A DNA stretch of 13,318 nucleotides from an uncultured Lachnospiraceae bacterium (GCA_900554205.1 USGM01000095.1:1-13318); one strand, 5' to 3'; shown: positions 4,250-13,239, counted from the first letter of the stretch. Program-made: numbers and translations. The notes: a model not told the origin generated them from the sequence alone.

Positions 4250-6592
4250 ATGCGGTCAACAATAAGAAAGGCTCTGGCACTGGTCGGTATGTCGGCTTTA
4301 CTGCTGGCAGGCTGTGGGAGAACGGCAGGCATAGAGACGGCGGAAGGCAGTCACGCAGAAAATTCTGCGGAACAGTCACAGCAGAAGGAAGCGGATTTGC
4401 TTTCGACAGAGTGGAAATTTTCCGGGGAGATAACGGAAGCCGGGAATATGTGGTCGGTCGCGGACTATGTGGAGGGCTTTCTACCGAGGGCGGAGGGAAG
4501 GACACCCGGTATCTGCCTCCGTGCATCAGACGGGGCATCCTATTTTGTGCTGTCGGAGTTTTATGCACTGCACAACGGCGAACAGAGCAGAGAATGGTTC
4601 CTGACGGAATATAATACGGACAGGATGGACGGCGAGACGAAGCCGCTTACGTTGAAGGCATCGGAGGGGACGGCTGAGCTTGCTTCCGCGTTGGAAGCGA
4701 TAGAAAAGCTGCGGGCGAATATTGTCGGGATGGACGTTGTTTCAGGTGCGTTCCGATATTTTCTGCAAGTGCACGATGAGGAGGGAGCAACGGTTCAATT
4801 GCTTGCAATCAGTGCCGACCGCGACGGAAACGTATCGTCTGCCGTGGAGCTTCTGCCTGCGCTGACGGCAGCAGGCTTTGGCGTGCAGAAGGGAGAAATG
4901 ATCAGCGGGTGCTATTGTGATGCCGAAGGAAGGGCGTATGTCAGTGCTACCGACGGAGCAGCCGTCTATATTCTTGACCGGGAAGGCACGTTGCTGCACA
5001 CGATGACGACGGAAAGGCAGGAGCTGCTGAACTACAGGGGGAAACTGCCTGCGGGAATTCCGGTCTTTGAGTATTGGAGAACGCAGGATGATCAAAATGT
5101 TCTGATTGCCTTTGACGGTGTGAAAACGGCTGTCTTATATAGTGGAGCAGGCTTTTTAGGGGAAGAAAAGGATTTTAGCCGGAGCGGCGAGATTTATTTT
5201 CTGAAGGGAAAAGAACTGTTCTGCTGGAATGCTCCTGTCGGCAGTTGTCAGATGATATATGATAAGATGCCGACTAGCGGCTGCGATGCAATTTTACAGA
5301 ATGCAGCAGGAGATATTTTTGCATTCTTTCAGGAGAGCAGTGAGCAGTATGCGATCAGGCTGGTAAATGAGCCGGAGGCGGAATCGGTGGAACTCGAAAT
5401 CCTGATGACGACCTTCGGGGAGTATGTGAGTGACTGCGCGGCAGCGTACACAAGACGGCATCCGGGAGTGACAATACAGGTAAAGTCTCCGGACGGAGTG
5501 TTTGGAGATGTGCTGTTGAATCAGCTGCTGACAGATATTTCCCAGGGGAACGGACCGGAGCTTCTGGTGCTGAGAAGAGAGCAGCTCCTTGCGCTGCAGG
5601 ATAAGGGAGCATTGGAGGATTTGAGCGGAGTCCTGCGCGACGAGACGGTTTCGCAGATTTATCCGGGAGTGATGCAGAATGGCATGGTGGGGAATGCCTT
5701 GTACGGAATTACCTGTGAGACTTCGGTTTCGACACTGTTTGTTTCCGACAATACATGGAAAGAGAAAACGTGGACGCTGGACGAGGCGCTGGCGCTAATG
5801 GAAGAAAGCGTAGCGCTGGAACGTTTTGCCTGTCTGCCTTACGATACTACGGCAGTACAGATGCTGTATGAGCTGGCGCTGGCGGATATGGAGAATACCC
5901 CTTTTCTGGATGTGACAAGTAAGAAATGCAGCTACGGGACAGCGGAGTTTGAGGCGCTGCTTGAACTGTGTAAACGCTACGGAAAGGAAACGGCGGGAGA
6001 CAGCAACCTTTCGCTGGAGGAACAACGGCACGAAATGGCGGAGGGCAGGGCACTGGCATATGCTTTCGATGGCGGTTTTCTGGAATTTGGCAGAGCGTTG
6101 GCGGCAATGGGAGAAGACTATCATTGCGTCGGCTATCCGACACAGGGCGATAGCGGCAGCTATTTCAATTTCTACAATGGATGCGTGGCGGTCAGCACCG
6201 GTGCGGAGCACAGGGAGATCATAGATGATTTCCTGAATTATCTGCTGGATTATGAGACGCAGAGGCGGTACTGTACGGACTGGGTGAGAAGGGATGTCTT
6301 ACAGGACTGTGTGAAGGAGCAGGTGGAGCTGTACGGAGAGAAGGCTCCGATTCCGATTTTTGTCATGGGTGAGAGAGAGGTAATCCCGTTGACCGGCAGG
6401 GAGGACGGAACCTCCTATCTGCCGGAGTATCTGGAGCTGATGGAACAATGTATTCCGAGAAAAACGGAATGGAATACGGTCAGAAGTATTATTATGGAAG
6501 AAGCAGCCGCTTTTTTTGCCGGAGATAAGAGCGCACATGAGGTCGCAGGGATTATCCAGAACAGAGTACAGCTGTATCTGGAAGAACTTTAA
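4250..6592 (+). CDS. Lipoprotein with beta-rich N-terminal region and family-1 solute-binding domain
   Basis: This encodes 780 residues. The lipobox LAGC places Cys22 as the lipid anchor. Residues about 55-375 are rich in short beta strands with repeated patterns such as GDIFAFFQ and AAVYILDREGTLLHT, suggesting a beta-propeller-like sensor or binding domain. From about residue 380 the sequence follows the extracellular solute-binding protein family 1: an opening strand LEILMTTFGEY, the pattern HPGVTIQV, then GPELLVL, a helix with LQDKGALEDL, and Y(G)I-type strands and Trp-rich helices to the end. GAGGAGG at 4237-4243 supports the start. Typical solute-binding proteins are about 400-450 residues, so this is roughly double. 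No permease or ATPase genes adjoin it, so a transport partner elsewhere or a sensing role are possible. The solute is unknown. Confidence 0.85.
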   Translation: MRSTIRKALALVGMSALLLAGCGRTAGIETAEGSHAENSAEQSQQKEADLLSTEWKFSGEITEAGNMWSVADYVEGFLPRAEGRTPGICLRASDGASYFVLSEFYALHNGEQSREWFLTEYNTDRMDGETKPLTLKASEGTAELASALEAIEKLRANIVGMDVVSGAFRYFLQVHDEEGATVQLLAISADRDGNVSSAVELLPALTAAGFGVQKGEMISGCYCDAEGRAYVSATDGAAVYILDREGTLLHTMTTERQELLNYRGKLPAGIPVFEYWRTQDDQNVLIAFDGVKTAVLYSGAGFLGEEKDFSRSGEIYFLKGKELFCWNAPVGSCQMIYDKMPTSGCDAILQNAAGDIFAFFQESSEQYAIRLVNEPEAESVELEILMTTFGEYVSDCAAAYTRRHPGVTIQVKSPDGVFGDVLLNQLLTDISQGNGPELLVLRREQLLALQDKGALEDLSGVLRDETVSQIYPGVMQNGMVGNALYGITCETSVSTLFVSDNTWKEKTWTLDEALALMEESVALERFACLPYDTTAVQMLYELALADMENTPFLDVTSKKCSYGTAEFEALLELCKRYGKETAGDSNLSLEEQRHEMAEGRALAYAFDGGFLEFGRALAAMGEDYHCVGYPTQGDSGSYFNFYNGCVAVSTGAEHREIIDDFLNYLLDYETQRRYCTDWVRRDVLQDCVKEQVELYGEKAPIPIFVMGEREVIPLTGREDGTSYLPEYLELMEQCIPRKTEWNTVRSIIMEEAAAFFAGDKSAHEVAGIIQNRVQLYLEEL

Positions 6593-7161
6593 GCGCCCGA
6601 AGCGAGCACCGTCGGCAGCGAAGTGTGGATCATGACAGAGATGTGGTCAAGCAGCTCTGTCTTGTCATACTCATCCGGCTTTTGGAACAGGTCAATCAAC
6701 AGCCCTGCGGTGGCTTCGGTGTAGAAATTGCATAGAAAATGCCGGAAGCTGTCGGAAACGTGGGTGTTCAGCTCCTTTTCGGTATCTCTCACAATCCGCT
6801 CAATCAGCCCGATAAAATCCTGATAGAAGAATCTTTTGAGCTCGTCGCGGCCGACGGAGTCGTAGATGCAGTTCAGAAAGAAGGAGTTCTGCTCTACATA
6901 ATTGATTGCAAAATCAAAGGCATCCCTGTAGTTGACGAGCAGGTCGAACTGTTTGACGACCTCGAAGGCTTCCTGCTCCAGCATCCATTTCAGCAGCCCG
7001 TAGATGTCTTCAAAATGATAGTAAAAGGTCTTTCTGTTTACATTGCAGTCTTTAATCAATTCACTTACCGTTATCTTGGAAAATGCTTTGTGCTTCATGA
7101 TCTTTTTCAGCGAAGTGCAAAGCATCTTTTTTGTCTGAAGGGAAGTCTCCTGATGCGTCAT
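6589..7161 (-). CDS. TetR-family regulator (DhaS-like), likely repressor of the MMPL operon
   Basis: This encodes 190 residues. The N-terminal helix-turn-helix is clear: ITVSELIKDCNV (30-41) then NRKTFYYHF (42-50), which is the TetR signature with the turn into TFYYHF. The segment EDIYGLLKWML and the C-terminal helices resemble the DhaS-like/TetR_C_8 group. The ATG at 7161-7159 has AGGAGG seven bases upstream and is preferred to one 51 bases earlier. The gene diverges from the MMPL exporter operon, the standard arrangement in which a TetR protein represses an efflux system and releases it when the ligand binds. Its stop TAA and the stop of the convergent lipoprotein gene share the palindrome TTAA (6589-6592). 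The ligand is unknown. Confidence 0.9.
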   Translation of the reverse strand: MTHQETSLQTKKMLCTSLKKIMKHKAFSKITVSELIKDCNVNRKTFYYHFEDIYGLLKWMLEQEAFEVVKQFDLLVNYRDAFDFAINYVEQNSFFLNCIYDSVGRDELKRFFYQDFIGLIERIVRDTEKELNTHVSDSFRHFLCNFYTEATAGLLIDLFQKPDEYDKTELLDHISVMIHTSLPTVLASGA

Positions 7162-7195
7162 GCTATATCCTCCTGTTATAAATCCGGATACATTT

Positions 7196-7223
7196 ATTAT
7201 ACAACTGTCCATAAAAAAGGCAA
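7196..7223 (-). promoter_or_regulatory. Promoter of the TetR gene
   Basis: On the minus strand TTGCCT (7223-7218) is followed after 16 bp by TATAAT (7201-7196), giving a leader of about 30 bases. The -35 overlaps the first GGCAATTTG half-site, which fits autoregulation. Confidence 0.6.
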
Positions 7224-7264
7224 TTTGTTTTCTATGTCATTTGCCCATCAAATCGGGCAATTTG
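7219..7264. promoter_or_regulatory. Candidate TetR operator: three related half-sites
   Basis: GGCAATTTG (7219-7227), inverted ATTTGCCC (7239-7246), and GGGCAATTTG (7255-7264) form nested inverted and direct repeats in the divergent promoter region. TTGCCC (7241-7246) and GGGCAA (7255-7260) are exact reverse complements 8 bases apart. The first half-site covers the -35 of the TetR promoter. Confidence 0.55.
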
Positions 7265-7289
7265 TCCGTATTTACACATTGCCGCCGGT

Positions 7290-7325
7290 TTGACCGTGGA
7301 ATGGAGAGGCGACCGTCCCTATAAT
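7290..7325 (+). promoter_or_regulatory. Probable promoter elements of the MMPL operon
   Basis: A perfect TATAAT lies at 7320-7325, about 40 bases before the MMPL start. The best -35-like string, TTGACC at 7290-7295, is 24 bp upstream, too far for a standard promoter. At the normal 17-bp distance only TGGAAT is found, and no TGn precedes the -10. GACCGT occurs twice (7292-7297 and 7311-7316). Activation by another factor or a weak basal promoter is possible. Confidence 0.4.
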
Positions 7326-7366
7326 TCCGGCATAGGAACAATTTTTAAGAGAAAGGATGCGGGAAA

Positions 7367-9424
7367 ATGAAGAAATTTTACAACTGGATTGTAAGTCATC
7401 CTAAGCTGGTAATCACAGTCTTTGCAGTAGCGTCTCTGGTTTGCGCCGTGTGTAAGGGCTTCGTCCGGGTCGATTATGACATGAATGATTATCTGCCGGA
7501 GAACAGCGCCTCGACAGTTGCACTTGACCTTATGGAACAGGAATTTGGCGGTGGTGTGCCAAATGCCAGAGTGATGGTGGAGAATGTAACAATACCGGAG
7601 GCGTTGGAATACAAAGCGCGGATAGAGGCAGTTCAGGGCGTGACGGAGGTCACATGGCTGGATGATGCGGAGACGATTGAAAAGCCCCTTGATGTCATGG
7701 ATCAGGAGACGGTCGAAAATTATTACCGGGACGGAAATGCTCTGTATTCTGTCACGGTTTCCAATGAATACAGAAGCGAAGCGGTCAGCGGGATCAGAGA
7801 CATCATCGGGGAAGAGAACGCAATGACCGGAAGCGCAGTGTCGACGGCTGCGGCAACGGAGAGCACTATCCGGGAAATATCAAGAATATCAACCATTGCG
7901 ATAAGCTTTGTCATTCTGGTGCTGATTCTGACAACAGAGTCATGGTTCGAGCCGGTTGTCGTCATGATCGGACTTGGGGTTGCCGTTATCATCAACGCCG
8001 GATCCAACCTGATCTTCGGAGAGATTTCTTTCGTGACAAATGCGGCGGGCACCATTTTGCAGCTTGCCGTGTCGATGGACTACTCGGTATTTCTGATACA
8101 TCGTTTTTCAGAATGCCGGAAGGAACAGGAGAGCGCAAAGGAGGCGATGGTGGAGGCGCTTACAATGTCTACCTCCTCTATCCTGTCCAGCGGACTGACA
8201 ACGGTAATCGGTTTCCTCGCCCTCTGTCTGATGCGGTTCCAGATCGGCCCTGATCTGGGAAGGGCGCTGGCAAAGGGAATTGCAATCAGCCTTATCACGG
8301 TCTTCACCTTTATGCCCTGCCTGATTTTAGCAACCTATAAATGGCTCGACAAACTGCAGCACAAGCCGTTTGTCCCATCCTTCGGGGGATTTGGAAGGTT
8401 TGTACAGAAGATTATGCTGCCGATGCTGATTCTGTTCGTGGCGGTCATTGTCCCCTCTTATCTTGCCTCGAATGCTAACAGCTTTTATTACGGAGCGTCC
8501 AAGATTTTCGACGAAACGACAAAGACCGGTGCGGACACGGCGAGGATCGAGGAGATTTTCGGCAAGAGTGACACCTATGTGCTGATGGTTCCGAAACAGG
8601 ATAAGGCAACACAGAAGCAGCTCTCGGATGACCTGCACCTGATCCCACAGGTAAGCAGTATTTTGTCCTATGTCGATACGGTGGGGATGGAGATTCCGGA
8701 GAGCTATCTGGATCAGGCCACTTATGCAAAGCTGTGTTCCGACCAGTACACGCGGATGGTAATATCTGTGGACGCGGAGTATGAGGGCAGCGATACCTTC
8801 CGGTTGGTCGAAGTTATCCGGGACACGGCGGAAGCCTATTATCCGGGCGAATGGTATCTGGCAGGGGAAGGCATTTCGACCTATGACCTGATGGATACGA
8901 TAACAAAGGATATGACGAAGGTGAATCTCGTGGCGATCGGTGCGGTCTTTCTCGTTCTGCTGCTGACGCTTCGCTCGGTGATGCTGCCGGTGCTTCTGGT
9001 GCTGAGCATCGAGACGGCGGTATGGATCAATCTGGCGATTCCTTATTTCACGGACTCGACAGTGTTCTACATTTCTTATCTGATTATCAGCTCCGTGCAG
9101 CTGGGGGCGACCGTTGACTATGCGATCCTCCTGACGGAGCGTTACAAGGAATACAGGCAGACCAGAGGAAAGAAGGATGCCATCACGGACACATTGGCGG
9201 CGGTGACGGTCTCGATCCTTACGTCGGGGAATGTACTGACGGTTGTGGGCTTCCTGCTCGGGGCAATCTCGAGTCACGGAGTGCTCTCACAGCTGGGATA
9301 TTTTCTGGGAAAGGGAACTCTGTGTTCGTTGGCAATCGTCCTGTTTGTATTGCCGGGAATGCTGTATTTATTTGACGGAACCTTTATAAAAAAGAATAGA
9401 AAGGCGGGAAAGAAACATGAGTAG
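7367..9424 (+). CDS. MMPL/RND-superfamily transporter
   Basis: This encodes 685 residues. It has the duplicated RND plan: one membrane helix near residues 14-32, an extracellular loop to about 170, five helices to about 335, then the same pattern in the second half (helix near 350, loop about 370-520, five helices to about 675). The paired membrane acidic residues of the proton relay are visible as SMDYSVFLIHRF (D238) and ATVDYAILLTERY (D584), the MMPL signature. Such proteins in Firmicutes export lipids, peptides or drugs using the proton gradient. The gene overlaps the next by 8 bases, so translation is coupled. It is the first gene of an operon controlled by the divergent TetR gene. The cargo cannot be told from the sequence. 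Confidence 0.92.
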   Translation: MKKFYNWIVSHPKLVITVFAVASLVCAVCKGFVRVDYDMNDYLPENSASTVALDLMEQEFGGGVPNARVMVENVTIPEALEYKARIEAVQGVTEVTWLDDAETIEKPLDVMDQETVENYYRDGNALYSVTVSNEYRSEAVSGIRDIIGEENAMTGSAVSTAAATESTIREISRISTIAISFVILVLILTTESWFEPVVVMIGLGVAVIINAGSNLIFGEISFVTNAAGTILQLAVSMDYSVFLIHRFSECRKEQESAKEAMVEALTMSTSSILSSGLTTVIGFLALCLMRFQIGPDLGRALAKGIAISLITVFTFMPCLILATYKWLDKLQHKPFVPSFGGFGRFVQKIMLPMLILFVAVIVPSYLASNANSFYYGASKIFDETTKTGADTARIEEIFGKSDTYVLMVPKQDKATQKQLSDDLHLIPQVSSILSYVDTVGMEIPESYLDQATYAKLCSDQYTRMVISVDAEYEGSDTFRLVEVIRDTAEAYYPGEWYLAGEGISTYDLMDTITKDMTKVNLVAIGAVFLVLLLTLRSVMLPVLLVLSIETAVWINLAIPYFTDSTVFYISYLIISSVQLGATVDYAILLTERYKEYRQTRGKKDAITDTLAAVTVSILTSGNVLTVVGFLLGAISSHGVLSQLGYFLGKGTLCSLAIVLFVLPGMLYLFDGTFIKKNRKAGKKHE

Positions 9425-11429
9425 AAAAAACTGGAATCAAAAGAGTGTGATCGCGGGAATGACTGCTCTGGCAGTCCTGACAACCGCTGTTGGAATGTCA
9501 GGGATGAAAGTTTCTGCGGCGGAAAATGCGCAGCCGAAGGAAGAGGTCGTCTATGTTATGACAGGCGCTGACGGAACGGTTGAGAGCGTCAATGTTGTCA
9601 ATATTTTCGGAAAGGGAGATGTGACGGATTACGGAGACTACAGCGCGGTAAAGATGCTGAATGCCACGGACGCCATCAACCTTGAGAACGGTGTTGTCAC
9701 ATTTTCTACGGAGAAGGAGAAGGTCTATTATCAGGGAACGTTGGAAAATGCGCAGATTCCTTGGAAAATTTCGGTGAAGTACAGACTTGACGGGAAAGAA
9801 CTATCACCCGATGAACTGGCGGGAAGCTCTGGTCAGCTGGTCATAGCGCTGAAGGTTGAAAAAAATGATGCCTGTAAGGGAGAGTTCTATGAGGATTATG
9901 CCTTGCAGGTCAATATGACGCTCTCCACGCAGAACTGTGAAAATATCAGTGCGGAGGGGGCAACGGTTGCGAATGTTGGCGCGGATAAGCAGATCAGCTA
10001 CACGGTTCTTCCGGGAAAAGGACTGGAGGCGGTGGTGACTGCGGATGTCAGAGACTTTGAGATGGACGCGATAGCAATCAACGGCATAAAGCTCGATCTT
10101 GACATTGAGGTCGATGACGAAGAACTGATGGATAAGGTCACGGAGATCATGAATGCAGCCAGAGATCTGGATGACGGCGCGGCAGCCGTCTCTGACGGTA
10201 CGGCAGAACTGCGGGACGGAGGAAGCAGTTTAACGGACGGTGCTGCCTCGATGGACGACGGGTTAAAGACGCTGGATGCAGGAATCAGGGAACTGAATGA
10301 CGGAGTGAAGGCTATGCAGGCGGCACTGAATAATTTGAATGCACAGTCGGGAACGCTCACGGGCGGTTCGGCTCAGATGCTTACGGCGCTTCAGACGCTT
10401 CAGTCGGAGCTTTCGTCGGTGTCTGTGGAAACTGACCAGTTAGCACAGCTGACACAGAGTTCGGCGGCAATTAGACAGGGAATCAGGAGCAGCTATGAGG
10501 GTGCGGCATCGCTGCAGGCAAGTATTTCCTATGAAAGTTATATGGCGGCGTTGAAGGAGGCGGGGCTGGATCTGACACAGCTTCAGGCGGGAAACACGGC
10601 GGCAATACAGACATTGACCGCGCAGATTAATGAATTATCTGCTGCGTTGGAACAGATAAAGAGCATACCGGGATATGAGAGCGACGAGACCTGTATGGGA
10701 CAGCTCGCACAGCTGGAGGCGCAAGCCGCCAGTCTGGGCAATATCGTGACACTTCTCGGCGGAAGTAATGCTGTCATCCTCGGCACGGCACAGTATTTCG
10801 GGGCAGTGCAGAGAGGGGCAACAGAGCTGGTAAACGGTCTGGCACAGCTGGACGGCAGCTATGAACAGGTTGATGCAGCGATTGCAGACCTTGTCAATTC
10901 CATTTCGGGCATTGCAAATAATGTCAGCGCACTGAAGACAGGTGTCGACCAGCTTGCTGGGAACTACGGCAGTCTGAACGGTGGTATCAACAGCTACACA
11001 GGAGGCGTCGGTTCCATTGTTTCCGCATATTCACAGATTGTCACGGCGACGGAGGCGCTTGTGGAGGGCAGCGGAAAACTGACAGAGGGTTCTGCGAGCC
11101 TGAGACAAGGAACAGCAGATCTGTATGATGGAATTGTATCGCTGGATGACGGAGCGAAAGAGCTGAATGATGGGACAAAGGAGTTTTATGAGAAGACAGA
11201 CGGCATGGACAGCGAGATAGAAGGTAAGATTGACGATATGCTGAATACCATTTCGCGCAGTGATGCCGAGATCCGGTCATTTGTCTCCGAGAAAAACACA
11301 AACGTGGAATCCTTGCAATTTGTGATAAAGACAGAGGCGATCGAGAAGCCGAAGGTGGTGCAGACGGTCGAAGATGAACCTCAGCAGCTGAGTCTCTGGG
11401 AGAAATTTTTAAAGCTTTTCGGCAAATAA
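9417..11429 (+). CDS. Secreted coiled-coil protein with Leu-x-x-Gly heptad repeats, MMPL partner
   Basis: This encodes 670 residues. A signal peptide (hydrophobic core about 11-29, likely cut after VSA at 32-34) leads to a beta-rich domain to about residue 235. From about 245 there are heptads with the pattern Leu-x-x-Gly and Asp-Gly, as in the TIGR03057 X-X-X-Leu-X-X-Gly family: DDGAAAVSDG, RDGGSSLTDG and so on. A long helical middle, rich in Ala, Gln and Leu, separates this from a second heptad block at about 544-593 with LYDG, LDDG and LNDG. Unlike related YhgE/Pip-type proteins it has no C-terminal membrane bundle, only a short amphipathic tail, SLWEKFLKLFGK. The start ATG lies inside the end of the MMPL gene. 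It likely forms a periplasmic-side or wall-facing adaptor for the exporter; this is inference from the pairing. Confidence 0.85.
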   Translation: MSRKNWNQKSVIAGMTALAVLTTAVGMSGMKVSAAENAQPKEEVVYVMTGADGTVESVNVVNIFGKGDVTDYGDYSAVKMLNATDAINLENGVVTFSTEKEKVYYQGTLENAQIPWKISVKYRLDGKELSPDELAGSSGQLVIALKVEKNDACKGEFYEDYALQVNMTLSTQNCENISAEGATVANVGADKQISYTVLPGKGLEAVVTADVRDFEMDAIAINGIKLDLDIEVDDEELMDKVTEIMNAARDLDDGAAAVSDGTAELRDGGSSLTDGAASMDDGLKTLDAGIRELNDGVKAMQAALNNLNAQSGTLTGGSAQMLTALQTLQSELSSVSVETDQLAQLTQSSAAIRQGIRSSYEGAASLQASISYESYMAALKEAGLDLTQLQAGNTAAIQTLTAQINELSAALEQIKSIPGYESDETCMGQLAQLEAQAASLGNIVTLLGGSNAVILGTAQYFGAVQRGATELVNGLAQLDGSYEQVDAAIADLVNSISGIANNVSALKTGVDQLAGNYGSLNGGINSYTGGVGSIVSAYSQIVTATEALVEGSGKLTEGSASLRQGTADLYDGIVSLDDGAKELNDGTKEFYEKTDGMDSEIEGKIDDMLNTISRSDAEIRSFVSEKNTNVESLQFVIKTEAIEKPKVVQTVEDEPQQLSLWEKFLKLFGK

Positions 11430-11472
11430 AAGAAATTCTTTAACACTTTTTACTGGTAAATTGATAAAGTGC

Positions 11473-11501
11473 TTGTAAATCTCCAGCGCCTGTGGTATAT
11501 T
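11473..11501 (+). promoter_or_regulatory. Promoter of the NhaC-family gene
   Basis: TTGTAA (11473-11478), 17-bp spacer, TATATT (11496-11501) with a TGG extended -10. It lies after the stop of the heptad-repeat gene, so the antiporter gene probably has its own transcript. Confidence 0.6.
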
Positions 11502-11545
11502 TCTCATGAAAAAACGTAAAAGCTTGCGCGGGAAAGAGGTTTATC

Positions 11546-13180
11546 ATGAGAAAAACAAAAGAGATGAAAGCAGGCAGGTGGCTGCTTGCGCTGGCTGTCG
11601 GATGTATGTTCATCATGCTTCCGGGAATCACGGCATTTGCCGAAGAGGCAGGGGAGGCGGCAGAGACGGTGTCCAGATTTTATCAGACAATCTGGTCGCT
11701 GCTGCCCCCGGTGATCGCCATAGGACTGGCACTAATTACGAAGGAGGTTTACTCTTCGCTGTTCGTGGGAGTCATTGTGGGCGGTCTGCTCTATTCTAAT
11801 TTTAACTTTGAGGGCACACTGACACATGCCTTCAACGAGGGTATTGTAGCGTCGCTGGCAGACTCCTATAATGTCGGTATTCTGGTCTTCCTTGTCATTC
11901 TGGGTGTCATGGTGATGCTGATGAACAAGGCTGGCGGCTCTGCAGCCTTCGGAAGATGGGCGGCAAAGCGCATTAAGACAAGAGCGGGAGCGCAGATGGC
12001 AACGATAGCACTCGGTGTACTGATCTTTATCGACGACTATTTTAACTGTCTGACGGTTGGCTCCGTCATGCGTCCGGTCTCTGACAAGAGTAAAATATCA
12101 AGGGCGAAGCTGGCATATCTCATTGATGCGACGGCGGCGCCGATCTGTATTATTGCGCCGGTTTCCTCATGGGCGGCCGCGGTTTCTTCCTATGTGGAGG
12201 ACGGAAACGGTCTGTATCTCTTCATCTGCGCGATTCCGTTTAACTTCTACGCGCTGCTTACAATCATCATGATGATTTTCCTTGCGCTGACGAATCTGGA
12301 CTATGGCCCGATGGCAAAGCACGAGAAAAACGCTGCTGAGAAGGGTGACATTTTCTCGGGCATGAAAAAGATGGCAGATGCGGCGTTGGAAAAAGAGAAT
12401 CCGAAGGGCAAGGTGATTGACCTTGTGCTTCCGATCGCTGTACTCATTGTTGCCTGCGTGATCGGTATGATCTACTCCGGCGGATTTTTCGAGGGCGTGA
12501 ACTTTGTCAAAGCCTTTTCCAACTCCGATGCATCAGAAGGTCTGATGCTTGGTTCTGCGGTCACGCTTGTAATCACGATGATTTACTATCTGCTCCGCAG
12601 AGTGATGTCCTTTAAGGATATGGCAGAGTGTATCCCGGAGGGCTTTAAGTCCATGGTTCCCGCGATTCTGATTCTGACGCTGGCATGGAGCTTGAAGGCA
12701 ATGACAGACAGCCTCGGCGCAAAGCAGTTTGTGGAGGCGGTTGTAAAGAGTTCGGCAGGCGGTTTTCAGGTATTCCTGCCCGCTATTGTGTTCCTGATCG
12801 CAACGTTCCTCGCTTTCGCAACCGGAACAAGCTGGGGAACCTTCGGCATTCTGATTCCGATTACGTTGGGAGTCTTCCCGCTGACTGACCCGCTCGGTGT
12901 CGTCTGCGTCAGCGCCTGCATGGCAGGAGCGGTCTGCGGAGACCACTGTTCACCGATCTCCGATACGACGATTATGGCGAGTGCCGGAGCGCAGTGCGAC
13001 CATGTGACCCATGTCTCGACACAGCTGCCCTATGCGTTTACGGTTGCAGGAGTCAGCTTCGTGAGCTATATTATTGCGGGACTGATCCCGAATGCGATTA
13101 TTGTTCTGCCGATAGCGATTGTTCTGATGATCGGCACGCTGCTCGTCATGAGAAAGTTCATGACCGGGGAGAAGGCCTGA
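11546..13180 (+). CDS. NhaC-family Na+/H+ antiporter
   Basis: This encodes 544 residues with about a dozen membrane helices. It exchanges cations, or a carboxylate and cation pair, against protons across the inner membrane. Family signatures are FIDDYFNCLTVGSVMRPVSD (D163, D164) followed by the DATAAPICIIAPVSSW re-entrant region, and in the second half CGDHCSPISDTT (D466, H467) and CDHVTHVSTQLPYA. The length is at the long end because of an N-terminal stretch of about 45 residues that looks like a cleavable signal peptide ending AFA before EEAGEA. AAAGAGGT six bases before the ATG supports the start. Members of this family also include malate-lactate (MleN) and amino-acid exchangers, so Na+ is only the default substrate. 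A strong terminator follows. Confidence 0.9.
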   Translation: MRKTKEMKAGRWLLALAVGCMFIMLPGITAFAEEAGEAAETVSRFYQTIWSLLPPVIAIGLALITKEVYSSLFVGVIVGGLLYSNFNFEGTLTHAFNEGIVASLADSYNVGILVFLVILGVMVMLMNKAGGSAAFGRWAAKRIKTRAGAQMATIALGVLIFIDDYFNCLTVGSVMRPVSDKSKISRAKLAYLIDATAAPICIIAPVSSWAAAVSSYVEDGNGLYLFICAIPFNFYALLTIIMMIFLALTNLDYGPMAKHEKNAAEKGDIFSGMKKMADAALEKENPKGKVIDLVLPIAVLIVACVIGMIYSGGFFEGVNFVKAFSNSDASEGLMLGSAVTLVITMIYYLLRRVMSFKDMAECIPEGFKSMVPAILILTLAWSLKAMTDSLGAKQFVEAVVKSSAGGFQVFLPAIVFLIATFLAFATGTSWGTFGILIPITLGVFPLTDPLGVVCVSACMAGAVCGDHCSPISDTTIMASAGAQCDHVTHVSTQLPYAFTVAGVSFVSYIIAGLIPNAIIVLPIAIVLMIGTLLVMRKFMTGEKA

Positions 13181-13239
13181 ACAGAACTAAGGGTGAAGCA
13201 ATTGTAATAAAAATAAAGCAAATGTATAAAAAATAGTTG

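Noticed and set aside
4228..4614. 128-codon plus-strand ORF overlapping the start of the 780-aa lipoprotein gene
   Set aside because: Wrong frame relative to the lipobox protein, Gly/Arg-rich composition typical of a shadow frame, and it competes with a gene that has a far better ribosome binding site.
8327..9277. 316-codon minus-strand ORF inside the MMPL gene
   Set aside because: It is an antisense shadow of a well-supported membrane protein gene; the translated sequence is rich in Arg, His and Gln without a domain.
11444..11471. Hairpin CACTTT/AAAGTG after the heptad-repeat gene as a terminator
   Set aside because: The stem is weak and interrupted and no T run follows; it also runs into the NhaC promoter. 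Read-through into the antiporter gene cannot be excluded.
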